NCBI GenBank assembly: GCA_020747065.1
Contig: JAGMVK010000008.1
Location: forward strand, 1,674,001-1,738,000
Direction: 5' to 3'
DNA from: Cadophora sp. MPI-SDFR-AT-0126
Lineage: Eukaryota; Ascomycota; Leotiomycetes; Helotiales; Ploettnerulaceae
Length of the DNA stretch: 64,000 nucleotides
The translations under genes were made by a program, and so were the position numbers. Each line of letters begins with the position of its first letter. Positions within the stretch are counted from its first letter, which is position 1. Shown here in pieces: positions 1-9,706 of the stretch. The notes under the pieces are model-generated. The model did no database searches and was not told the origin of the DNA. It saw only the letters and a list, made by a program, of their open reading frames with translations.

Positions 1-257
1 CAAAATCTCACCTGACGATAACTATAAGACCAAGGAAGATTCTGATGTGACTTCAGTATCATTTGCCGAGGAAGTGAGATCACTGGAAAGCATTTATGTT
101 TTGGATTCATTGTGAACATAAGATTACAGAATCAAAGTTGTGTCAATTTAGTGCTTTGAAATCCGTGTCGGCAAAGGAGAAGCGGCCCCCGCACTCCTTG
201 ACATAAACCCTACGCCCTTCTCCTGACGTCCGAACTTCAACACCAAACATATATCTC

Positions 258-1196
258 ATGGTTGCACGATTGCAACAGATTGAGAGCCATTTCCCAGCAG
301 CAGTCATGTTCCCAGGCTTCACAGAATTTGATATCGCCGTCACCCCAGAAGTCACCATCCACGGGATCCGTGGCGGAAATGGCCCACCCCTCTTGCTCGT
401 CCACGGCTTCCCTCAAACCCACCACATCTGGCACAAAGTAAGCCCAGAACTCGTCAAATCCTTCACCGTCGTAGCAATCGATCTAAGAGGGTATGGGAAA
501 TCCTCCAAACCACCATCAACGGCGGCAGATTCCCACAAAACCTACGCCAAATCTACTCTGGGATCTGACTGCCTAGCCGTGATGTCGTCCCTCGGCTATT
601 CGAAATTCAGCATCTTGTCGCATGACCGTGGCGCCAGAATCGCCCACAAATTATCTGTCGATCACCCTGAAGCCGTAGAGAAGCTGATGATGCTGGATAT
701 TGCTCCTACGCTGGCTATGTTCGAGAAGACAGATCAAGCATTTGCAACGGCGTACTGGCATTGGTTCTGGCTGATCCAACCAGCACCTTTCCCGGAGAAG
801 CTGATGATGAGTAATCCAGAACTGTTCAAGGAGAAGTTCTTCGGCGGTGGGTATGCCGGGACCGGGAGTTATTTTGACGAGCAGGCGTTGGGAGAATATA
901 TGGCTATGTTTGAGGATGAAACTTGCGTGCATGCGATGTGTGAGGATTATAGAGCGGCGGCTACGATTGATCTTGTGGAGGCGAGGAAGGATCGCGAGGA
1001 GGGGAGGAAGATCAAGTGTCCGGTTAGAGTGCTTTGGGGAAGTAAAGGGGTAATTGAAAAGAAGTTTGATTGTCTTGCGGAGTGGAGGAGTGTGTCTGAT
1101 GGGGAGGTCACGGGGGAAAGTGTGCCTGCAGGACATTACATTGCTGAAGAGATCCCGGAGGTCGTGTTGAAGCATGTCAAAGAATTCTTCAGCTAG
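258..1196 (+). CDS. Alpha/beta hydrolase, fluoroacetate/haloacetate dehalogenase type
   Basis: This single-exon gene encodes 312 residues of an alpha/beta hydrolase that should hydrolyse the carbon-halogen bond of a short haloacid. Visible residues are the oxyanion-region HGFPQ (49-53), nucleophile Asp123 in HDRGAR, Arg124 and Arg127 for the substrate carboxylate, acid Asp147, His168-Trp169 and Tyr231 as a halide pocket, and catalytic His293 in AGHY. These match, at a nearly constant offset of 13, the residues known in the bacterial enzyme RPA1163 (Asp110, Arg111, Arg114, Asp134, His155, Trp156, Tyr219, His280). The first ATG is used here, but Met17 (position 306), just before FPGF, gives a length closer to the family's roughly 300 residues and may be the true start. 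No signal peptide is seen, so a cytosolic enzyme is likely. An epoxide hydrolase is the main alternative, but the Arg pair and the His-Trp-Tyr pocket argue against it. Confidence 0.9.
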   Translation: MVARLQQIESHFPAAVMFPGFTEFDIAVTPEVTIHGIRGGNGPPLLLVHGFPQTHHIWHKVSPELVKSFTVVAIDLRGYGKSSKPPSTAADSHKTYAKSTLGSDCLAVMSSLGYSKFSILSHDRGARIAHKLSVDHPEAVEKLMMLDIAPTLAMFEKTDQAFATAYWHWFWLIQPAPFPEKLMMSNPELFKEKFFGGGYAGTGSYFDEQALGEYMAMFEDETCVHAMCEDYRAAATIDLVEARKDREEGRKIKCPVRVLWGSKGVIEKKFDCLAEWRSVSDGEVTGESVPAGHYIAEEIPEVVLKHVKEFFS

Positions 1197-2420
1197 GTGG
1201 AAGACTTCGAGGAGCAATTTAGATAATATATCACAGGGCTTCTGCAAGTGAAAGTCACAGTGGGAATGTGGAATTTCAGATGTTCTTTGAACCTTTTAGG
1301 CATCATTTAGAGGCTGGAGTGCATGTTTTATCGATTGTCTTGTCCTCGATTCCTTTAGATACTTTCACTTCTTCTTCATAGCTATTGCGTGTGGATCCAT
1401 CTCTGGCCTAATCCACCATCAGCCAATCTGATTCATTGTAAGGAGGGACATTCCCATTCAGGGACTAAAACTCACAACCGGAATCTCACAGCAAGCAGCT
1501 TCCTTTCCGACGTTCGAGCAGAGATTTAACAGCATTTGGGAGTGCTGATGGCGTAGCAAAGTTTTGCTTCTCAAGACACCAGAGAGGATTGATAATGGTG
1601 TTTATGGTTTACAAGCCATGAACGAAAAGGACTGCTGAGGTTCGCATTGTTGTGATTTTGTCTCTTTGATGTGAATTTCAATGGCTCATTCATGTTTACT
1701 ATTCATATTGTTCTTAGTATTACTTGTGAAGATTGTAGAACTTAAACCGGTTTCGAGATAAAAGGGTGGGAAAGCAAGACAGAATTTTTAACTTTTCAAG
1801 TATCCCCCGGAGTTTGCTCTGGCAGGGATGAAATGGTACTGGGTTCCAGAGCTTGACTGACTTATTATTTCCTTCAGGGTTATATCATTTCTAGGTTTTC
1901 TCAGTCTTACGTGGTGAGTATTTCGCCGACTTGCGAATATTGGAGCGCGTTCTTTGATGATGTTACAAAGCTGAAGAGCACCAGAGACGGCGGCTGACGA
2001 GCAAAACAATAACACCTTAACCTTGCCATTCACCTAAAGAAAGAATTTGCTCTTGCGCCCTCAAAGAGACAGTTCCATCAAGCTGTACACGTACTATACG
2101 TTCTTTTGCTTCACCATCCAAGTTTCAGGATAAAATTGACCATTAGAGCTTTTGTTTTCTTTACCATCTCAATCCAGGGCACTCCAGGCAATACCCATCT
2201 TCTAGCCGAGCCGGCAAATACCCGGACGCCCCGCCGGGACCTTTTCCTCCTGATGAGACCATTTCATTTTGATGTCTGATCATGACGTACTCGAGATTGA
2301 AGCTCGGCGTATGTACTACCCAGAATCTCCAATTGTATGATGAAATGTAAGTAAAGTAATTCTTTCTCGCTGATTTGCCAAACATAATTTCTTTTCTGCA
2401 ACTCATCTACAAATCTCACA
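1197..2420. other. Gene-free stretch of 1.2 kb
   Basis: This holds the 3' end of the dehalogenase gene and the promoter of the following gene. Only short reading frames without family features occur, and I see no repeat or RNA gene. Confidence 0.6.
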
Positions 2421-3168
2421 ATGCCTCTCCTTCGCCCATACTCAGCATTCTCGAGCTTCACTCGCCGAGCAGCTCCTCGCAGCATCCGCCAGGCAGCTAC
2501 AGCTCGACCTATCTCCTCAACATGTACGCGATTTGCACAGGGTTACGGAGATGGAGAGGGAGATCCTAGAGGGGAAAACCCTCAGGATCAAGGGCCATCG
2601 AACGGCACGAAGCACAATGCTGAACACCCAGGACCAGCACCGCCAAGTGAAGGAAAGGGCACTGGAGCCGGACCTACAAAGGGCGGTAGCTCACCAGAGG
2701 AAGCTTCAGCGCAATCAGGAGGGGCGAGGAGCAAGGAGGCGAAGGAGACTGGATCCAGCCCAACTGGAGGAGAGGTGGGCAAGAGTGGAGGTAAGAGTAA
2801 CAAGAGTGAAAGCTCTGAAGAGAAGAGCAAAGATGGAGCGGCACCCAAACTCGCCGATCATGATGTTCCTGGCTCCAGCAATTCCAAAGAGAAGCAGGCG
2901 GAAGTTGAGCAGCACGTAGGTGTTGGAAGCTTGTTACACTCGATGGGGACATTCCTACCCTTCTTAATAATTTCTCTGATCAAAAGCTAATTAAGGATTC
3001 TTTGCCTTCCAGAATAAGGAATTTGAGCAACGGCATGACAGAGCAGCTCCAGCAGCGGCCGACAAGGTGGACAAGAATTTCTGGAAAGGTAGGTTTACTT
3101 TAACAATCGATACGTCCGTTGAAGTAATAACAATACTAGGGAAAGGAGGATCGTCTGATCATGAATAG
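2421..3168 (+). CDS. Small low-complexity protein with mitochondrial presequence
   Basis: Three exons (2421-2915, 3013-3088, 3140-3168) join to a 199-residue protein. The introns have GTAGGT donors and CAG or TAG acceptors and keep the frame; the last exon adds only the tail GKGGSSDHE. The first 35 residues are rich in Arg, Ser and Ala with no acidic residue, as in a mitochondrial targeting sequence. The middle is a Gly/Ser/Lys/Glu-rich disordered stretch. The only compact part is the C-terminal segment NKEFEQRHDRAAPAAAD, which the splicing restores. I do not recognise a family with a known function. Matrix targeting is an inference from composition only. Without the first splice, translation would run into a short hydrophobic tail, so the spliced form is preferred. 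Confidence 0.7.
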
Positions 3169-3973
3169 ATAGAGCCTTCAATGAATGATAATTGCCAACT
3201 TTCTGTATTCATTCATTATATGCCTTGGGGAGAAGCATGATCCTTGTGCAAGCCCAGAATGACTACATATGCAGCCTTCACTAATGACCCATTTTAACCA
3301 CGACATTTAAATTTCCACAGGCCAACAAATAATGTGAATCAAAATCTCCGCAACTGTGCTTAATTACTGCTCCCAAAGGTTTATTGAACTTCTTTTTCTT
3401 TGCTGTCTATGTTCAGCCACATATCATATTGCCAAGCCCCGCAAACAGCGGGGGAGTGGCTGATACGACAGGGGTACGACCATGACATCAGTCTACTCAT
3501 GCTCACGGTGGGGAAGCTGAGTGGAGAAAGAGGGAGAGGAGAGCGGAGCTTGTTGATGCATTGATGCGGCAGCTTACTCCGTAGATGCCAAAGTGAACAA
3601 GTGCATGTTTTAGCGCTTGCAGCTCCCTCCACACAAAGCAAAGCAAAGCAAAGCCACATCTGTATGGAGTACTGTAAGGCAAACTCTGCTTGCTCTTCCG
3701 TGATATTCTTCTGACATGTGTGGCTAGTAGAAAGAAACGGGGCAACAAAGAACAACAACAACCCCCTTACGTCATGGCCATTCTGGACGTTCTCTAGCGA
3801 ACGACGACATCGATTCTCCAGCCACATCGCCTGGCATCAACAACCCCAACTCTTTCTTCCTTCCAAATTTTCTTCTCATCATCACAAACTGCCACAGACG
3901 TATTTGGCAGAACTTCCTTGAATATTTCAAAAACGAAAACCCACCATTCACATCAGTGAAGACTTCGATCAAA
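3169..3973. other. Intergenic, promoter of the Ish1 gene
   Basis: No gene is supported here. It holds a short AAAGC tandem repeat near 3640-3657, pyrimidine-rich leader sequence after 3840, and the overlapping stress-type sites annotated separately at 3763-3774. Confidence 0.6.
3763..3774 (+). promoter_or_regulatory. Overlapping STRE (CCCCT) and CRE/Atf1 (TTACGTCA) sites
   Basis: CCCCT at 3763-3767 overlaps TTACGTCA at 3767-3774, about 200 bases before the Ish1 start codon. TKACGTCA is the binding site of the Atf1/CREB family and CCCCT is the stress-response element. Fission yeast ish1 is reported to depend on the stress MAP kinase and Atf1, so the placement makes sense. Binding in this organism is inferred. 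Confidence 0.5.
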
Positions 3974-6177
3974 ATGAAGCTCTTCTCCCAGCTCCTGGTA
4001 CTGGGTCTCGCCGCGGAGGCAACCGTTGCTAGCAGCTGGTTCAGCAAATCTGGTATGTTTACTTTCCTTTTCTGGTCTCCTCGATCTCTATCGAAGCCCC
4101 AGCTATGTTTCCGAGCTCCAACGAGCTTCAAATAGCTTAATGGAGCTTTGAATTTGGTCTTGGATTTACGTTCCCTCTGCCAAGACTTGCTGTCGTTATT
4201 TGATCACGTCATATCACTACACTACGTGTCGGTTGCTAATGTTCTTCCTCCTCCACAGTGTACAACAAGTGGCACGAGACCGAGCTTGAGAGATGGCTTT
4301 CCGACCACAATGTCCCATACCCAACTCCATACGACCGCGCCCAGCTTGAGTCCGCTGTCAAGGAGAACTGGCAAACTAAGGTCTCTCAGCCATACAGTGA
4401 CTGGGATTCCGCTCAGCTCAGCGCATACTTGAAGCAGAAGGGTGTCGAGACCAAGGACACCGCCGCAGATAACACGGAGGGTCTCGTGGATCAGGTCAAG
4501 AAGTATTGGTACGAGGCCGAGGACAAGGCCGAGGACGCTTGGTCAAGTGTTAAAGACTGGATCTTTGACAGGTATGCACTCCGTCGAAAGCCACTGATAC
4601 CTCTACTGACAATCCTCAGCTGGACCGAGTCACAACTCAAGGCCTTCGCAGACAAGCATGGTATCCCAGTTCCTCAACCCCATGCAAGAGACACTCTTCT
4701 CCAGAAGGTTCGCTCGGGTTACGAGACTGCTGCCCAAAAGGCTGGCGAGACTGCTGCATATCCCGGCAACTGGATCTACCAATCCTGGTCTGAGTCTGGT
4801 AGGTTTCCCGTGGCTGACAGTTGAATGTTCTGAGTGACTGACACCACATAGATCTCAAGGAATGGCTCGATTCGCATGGCATTCCTGCTCCTCAACCAAC
4901 CACTCGCGATAAGTTGATTGCCAGTGTTCGCCGCAACGCTCGTATTGCAAGTTTGAAGGCCGCCGATCTGCAGGCTTCCGCGTCCAAGTCTGCTGCTGCC
5001 GCCGCCGAGACTTTGAGTGACAAGTTGCTCGACTCATGGTCTGATTCTCGTAGGTATCCCTTGCCTGATGTCCAGTCTCCATTTCCTTACAGTTGAACAG
5101 AAATCAAGGAGTGGGCCGACAAGAACGGAATTAAGGTCCCTCAGGGAAGCCGACGAAACGAGCTGTTGGCGATCGCGCGTAAGCACCGTGCTCAGCTCAC
5201 TGGAGACAACGTGTCCTACTCTGCAAAGAGCGCTGCAAGCAAAGCCAGCAATTCTGGAGCGTCTGCTTTTGGAGCTGCTACGTCCCGAGCAGGAAACGAA
5301 TACGCCAAGGCTACAGATGATGCGGCACTCAAGGCCGACGATCTTTTCATGAAGGCAACTGAGACATGGAGCGAGGTAAATATCACCTGTCCTTCTCGCT
5401 ACCCATGCTAATATCCTCAGTCTCGCCTCAAGGCGTATCTTGATGCACGTGGTGTCCCTGTACCCCAAAGCGGCAAGAAGGACGAGCTTTTGGCTGCCGT
5501 TCGCTTGAACAGACACAAGGCTGCCACTGGCTGGTCTGCCTGGACTTTCGATACCTGGACTACTGAAAACCTCAAGAAGTACCTCGCTTCTTCTGGAAAC
5601 AAGGCTGCAGAGAAGGCCAGTAAGCAAGCTGGTGCTACTCGCGAACAGTTGCTCTCGGCTGCTCAAGACGCTTACGCTTCTGCCTCAAAGACAGGCGGTG
5701 TTGGCTACGCTTCTGTCACTTCATACCTCGCTAAGCAGACCGACGCTGCAAAGGACTCTATCTTCGATACCTGGTCAGAATCAGAGCTCAAGAACTACTT
5801 GGATTCCTACGGATTTGATGTCCCTCAAGGATCGACCAAGAACCAACTCGTCGCCTACGCCCGCAACTCAAGAAACTACTTTCAATATGGCACAACTACC
5901 CCTCAAGGAACACTTTGGGCTAAACTCGCCAACACTTTTGAGTACATCAAGACTCAATTGAGTTTTGGTGCTGCTTCAGGACGCAAGTATGCCGAAGATC
6001 AGGCTGAAAAGGGAGCTGATGCCATTAAGGAAGGAGCTGTGAGTAGATTTTCTTGACTGTTTTCCCTTGACAATCTCTTTTGTGTGTATAGCACTGACTT
6101 TTCCGAAGACATATGCCAGCCATCGTGCCGGGGAGGCTGCTCAAAAGGCGGGAGATCGCATCAAAGAGGAACTTTAG
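3974..6177 (+). CDS. ish1: Ish1/Msc1-family stress protein with eight repeats
   Basis: Seven exons (3974-4052, 4259-4571, 4620-4798, 4852-5049, 5101-5375, 5421-6038, 6109-6177) give 576 residues. Residues 1-20 form a signal peptide. About eight Ish1 repeats follow, each opening with a Trp and Glu/Ser-rich motif such as WSESDLKEW and ending in a basic VR or AR segment; the leading Trp lies near residues 31, 75, 132, 187, 253, 346, 394 and 466. Some repeats are separated by Ala-rich helices. Fission yeast Ish1 is a nuclear-envelope protein induced by stress, and budding yeast Msc1 affects meiotic recombination; the biochemical role is not known. The last acceptor is AAG, chosen because the earlier TAG at 6090-6092 leads at once to a stop. 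The promoter carries an STRE/CRE pair. Identity is firm; location is inferred from the family. Confidence 0.92.
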
Positions 6178-6797
6178 ATCATCAATATTGAATGAGAGTT
6201 GGAGGCAGAGGGGTTGGCATGATGAATGACCATGTATTAAATCTCTGAGCGCTTGTTTTCAGTGGAGTCGTGGTGGAATAGGGGCTTTTTCTATTGAATT
6301 GGCGAGTTTCGTACTTCGGCTTGGGAATTGAAAAGGATACAGTAATAAAATGACTTGATTCGTACCATGAAGCCCGTCTTTTTTTTAATCATATCTGTCT
6401 GTGCCGCCTGTGAAGTGTTCCGGACCAAACCCACCGAGCGCTCCTTAGCGCTAGTACCAAAGTTGGGTACCAAGCACATTGCCGTATCTTGGCCCCGGTC
6501 ATTTCCCGGTTTCTATTGCGCGTAGCGAACATATTTCTCTCATCCTTCCCGTCGATTGATCATTTCCTTGCATACATGACGTCTGAGGAGCTTCAAGTTA
6601 CCGCTCGGAAGCTATTCTCGAGCCTCAACTGAAGGACGTCGGTGAGTGCTAAGCTTTTGACGTGTCCTGTTTTCGTGTCTTCCAAGACTTTTCAATTTCA
6701 TAAATCTTGAGGTCTTTCCACTCTCTTCTTCTACCTCTTCCTCTTCGATGATCCTTCTCTTTTTCAGTCTGCAGTGGCCCGTTTGTTCACTTCCATC
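6178..6797. other. Intergenic with probable 5' UTR intron
   Basis: No gene is supported. A GTGAGT donor at 6642 and a pyrimidine-rich CAG acceptor ending at 6767 suggest a 126 bp intron in the leader of the downstream carrier gene, 30 bases before its ATG. Confidence 0.45.
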
Positions 6798-8376
6798 ATG
6801 TCGAGCAGTATAGTCGCAAGTTTCTTGGGTGCTTTGGAAGCATCTCTCTCTGTTCTCCTGACGATATCCTATGGTGCCGTTGCAGCCAGATTCAATCTTA
6901 TCAAGTCTTCGTCTGCAAGAGATATCAACAAGTAGGTATTAGAAGAGCACCGTGTGTCGCTTTTACATTTCTCAAGTTTTTCCGGAGAATGCCCTTTCGT
7001 CTTTACCAAAACTTTTAAGATGTAGCAATTGCTGACTTTCCCTCGTACTAGGTTATGTGTCAGATTGTTTCTTCCTGCCTTGATGATCGCGAATCTTGGC
7101 GATGAGTTGCATGCCGAAACCGCGTACAGATACGTCCCAGTACTGAGTTAGTACATCAGCACTCTTCGTGTATTCCAAACTGATTGAGTTTGCCTTAGTA
7201 TGGGCTCTATTCTACACATTGACTTCCATGGCACTTGGGTGGACCCTGAAGAGGATGTTTAAGTTTCCAGCATGGACAATCCCCGCCATATGCTTCAACA
7301 ACACCACGGCACTTCCGCTTCTTCTGCTCCAATCTCTCCAGACGTCCGGGATATTGAAAGATCTTACCATGGGCAAGGGAGATTCGTCTTCAGAAGCAAT
7401 GAAGCGGGCCAAGTCATACTTTCTTGTCGCTGCTGTCGTTGGAAACAGTTTGACATTTGCTGTTGGACCCAGACTTCTGGACGATGAAGAGACCCCAGAC
7501 AGCTACGAGAACCAAAAAGAGCAGAAGGGTCAAGCGAATGGGAATGCAGCACACGACGATGAGGAAGAGCATGAGAATCCCACGAACGCATCTGGAAGGA
7601 CAGCTGAAGAGCAAGAAGAACACGCGACGGAGAACACAACTCTCCTCCCAGACAGAGTTGCCGATCCTGGGGCAGAACTCGGCGGAGTATTGGCTGATAC
7701 CTTCGATGAATATTGGTCTCGTCTACCGACCGTCTTGCGGAAACATCTTCACTTTGTCAGCAGTCTCTTCAACGCTCCTCTGATCGGTGCTGTTATTGGC
7801 GCAATCCTTGGTCTCGTTCCTCCATTCCATAAGGCCTTCTTCAGCGAACCCCAAGAGGGAGGCATTTTCAAAGCCTGGTTGACGTCGTCAATAAAGAAAA
7901 TTGGTGAACTCTTTCCGGCACTGCAGCTTGTGGTGGTAGGAGCGAAGCTCAGCGCAAGCCTTCTGAAGATGAAAGAAGGGAAGGATGTTGGGAAGATGAA
8001 GCTGGTTCCAGTCCTCACGATTTTCGCTATCAGATTCATACTCTGGCCGGTGTAAGTTCTTCGTAGTCTATGAAACCTCTACTTCTGCGAGGAGGACGTA
8101 TGCTAACCAAGCAATAGCATAAGTATTGGGGCGGTGTATCTTATTGCATCAAAGACCAAGCTTTTGGACGACGATCCTATCCTCTGGTTCGTCTTGATGC
8201 TTATGCCAACTGGTCCGTCAGCCACCAAACTCACTGCACTTGCGGATGTTAGTGGAGGAAGCGAAGAAGACAAACATGCCATCGCGAAGTTTATCACGTT
8301 GTCCTACACTATTTCGCCCCTCATTTGTTTCACTGTCGTGGGAGCATTGAAGGCTTCTCTCGCAGCGAAGTCTTGA
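6798..8376 (+). CDS. Auxin efflux carrier (PIN-like) family membrane transporter
   Basis: Four exons (6798-6931, 7052-7146, 7199-8051, 8118-8376) encode 446 residues. The N-terminal half has about five membrane segments, including LSVLLTISYGAVAARF and IWALFYTLTSMALGW, with the conserved FNNTTALPLLLLQ stretch of the family. A long acidic loop follows (about residues 165-235, many Glu, Asn and Gln). The C-terminal half has another set of membrane segments with the MPTGPSATKLTAL motif near the end. This is the bacterial-type/PIN-like plan of two helix bundles around a cytosolic loop. Fungal members are usually placed in the ER or plasma membrane, and their substrates are not established. The second intron is 52 bp and is needed to restore VLIWALFY. 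Confidence 0.92.
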
Positions 8377-9120
8377 GAGCTCTCGCAACACTCGCTTCAC
8401 AATGCTGTATGTATCATGAAGGAGCCATGATACGCAAACTCATATTTTGAGTTGCAAGGCTCTGGATATGAAAAATAGAAATATCAAATAGAGGTTCCGA
8501 ACTCCTTCGCAATCGTAACAAACCATTCTTCAGACAGAGTTCCGTCAGATCAACGATTGATGTTCCCCTAGTACCCGCAGTTCAGACCGTACATCAAACA
8601 AGGACCCCCGCGATGACGTTTCAGAATCATTCAAAGTGCAGCCAAAAGCGAGAACATCAGATTAATTGACAAGGAGAGCTGCATGTTTCATCCCAGGTAA
8701 AACCGGGGACGATCAAGACATTAGCTGAAATCTGACGGGACGAAGTGACGACTGTCGTCCAAAAAAGGCCCAGAACTAGGGGTCCACCAGTTCCTTCACA
8801 GAAGCTCATATAAACGACCGCGTCCACCAACCAGCCGTCTTGTTCTGCTTTCTTTCCTCTACCACTTCTCGCTACTTTTTGGGAACTGTCGATCTCGTTC
8901 GCTTTTTGGACATACATTCTTTCCGCTGGTCGGTCTTTTACCATCACTTACTCTCGTTAATACCCTGCCGGCCAGCAATTCACTCACTCACTCACTCTCC
9001 TACCCTTTGCCCTTTCACTTCTCACCCGCTAGATAACTCTTATCACGCACTCTCGTCGAATACAAACCTTAAATCTCCACTACTCAACGCATCCAACTTT
9101 CATACACACAAACCGTCAAG
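8377..9120. other. Intergenic with TATA box and long pyrimidine-rich leader
   Basis: This holds the terminator side of the carrier gene and a promoter. After the TATA box at 8809 about 300 bases of CT-rich leader follow, including a CACT tandem repeat near 8980-8998. No other gene is seen. Confidence 0.5.
8809..8814 (+). promoter_or_regulatory. TATA box for the 72-residue small gene
   Basis: TATAAA lies 312 bases before the ATG at 9121 and is followed by a long CT-rich leader typical of strongly expressed fungal genes. Assignment to the small gene rests on position only. Confidence 0.4.
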
Positions 9121-9339
9121 ATGCTCACCAACACCACACCTACTGCCCCTCCCCGCCCTTCCTACCGCAAACACACTCGCGCCCTGTCTCGAGATCTCGG
9201 CTTCAAAACCATTCCTATGTTCGAGATGCCGGCGGAGAACAGAATCCCGGAACATGGCACTGCATCGTACACCAACTTGTTGACTCGTGCACGAGGGTCA
9301 TCGTCGCCGCCACCGCCACCAACCTGGATGAGAAGATGA
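9121..9339 (+). CDS. Small protein of 72 residues, unknown function
   Basis: The frame starts with ATG after CCGTCAAG, a good fungal start context, and encodes 72 residues rich in Pro, Thr and Arg, with a run of prolines near the C-terminus and no membrane segment or signal peptide. A TATA box and a long pyrimidine-rich leader lie upstream, which is the main reason to believe it is expressed. I recognise no family. It could be a small secreted-independent stress or growth protein, but nothing in the sequence tells the function. It may also be a short frame within a longer non-coding transcript. Confidence 0.45.
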   Translation: MLTNTTPTAPPRPSYRKHTRALSRDLGFKTIPMFEMPAENRIPEHGTASYTNLLTRARGSSSPPPPPTWMRR

Positions 9340-9706
9340 AAAGAACGTTAGTAAGCGAACAGGTTCTTTGTAAGATATATCTTTCGAGATTATTTGTTTG
9401 GGGAATGAAGAGCTGATAGTTGGTAGAATGGTATACCATTGGGCGTTGAAGGATAGTGGTTCGAGTTGAAGGGGGAAAGGATGGATTTTAGGACGGATTT
9501 GTTCGTGTGTATGTATTGGGTAGCGGGAGTTTCAATGCCACTAGGCGATTTGGATGTCAAGCGAGCAATATCATTTAGCAGAGAGTCGGACAATGAGACA
9601 ACCAAAAACAAACAGAACGACCAAAACGAAGTATGACCAAGGGTATCACTACAGAGAGACAGATAGATAGAGTGTAGTGCCAAATTTGACAACTACCTAT
9701 CACCCA
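9340..9706. other. Convergent intergenic region
   Basis: The 3' ends of the small gene and of puf6 meet here. I see no further feature. Confidence 0.5.

Noticed and set aside
1788..2033. Short minus-strand frame between the first two genes
   Set aside because: No family features; chance length in a gene-free stretch.
5034..5666. 210-codon frame antisense to the Ish1 gene
   Set aside because: It lies wholly opposite well-supported exons, has no family features and follows from the codon bias of the sense strand.
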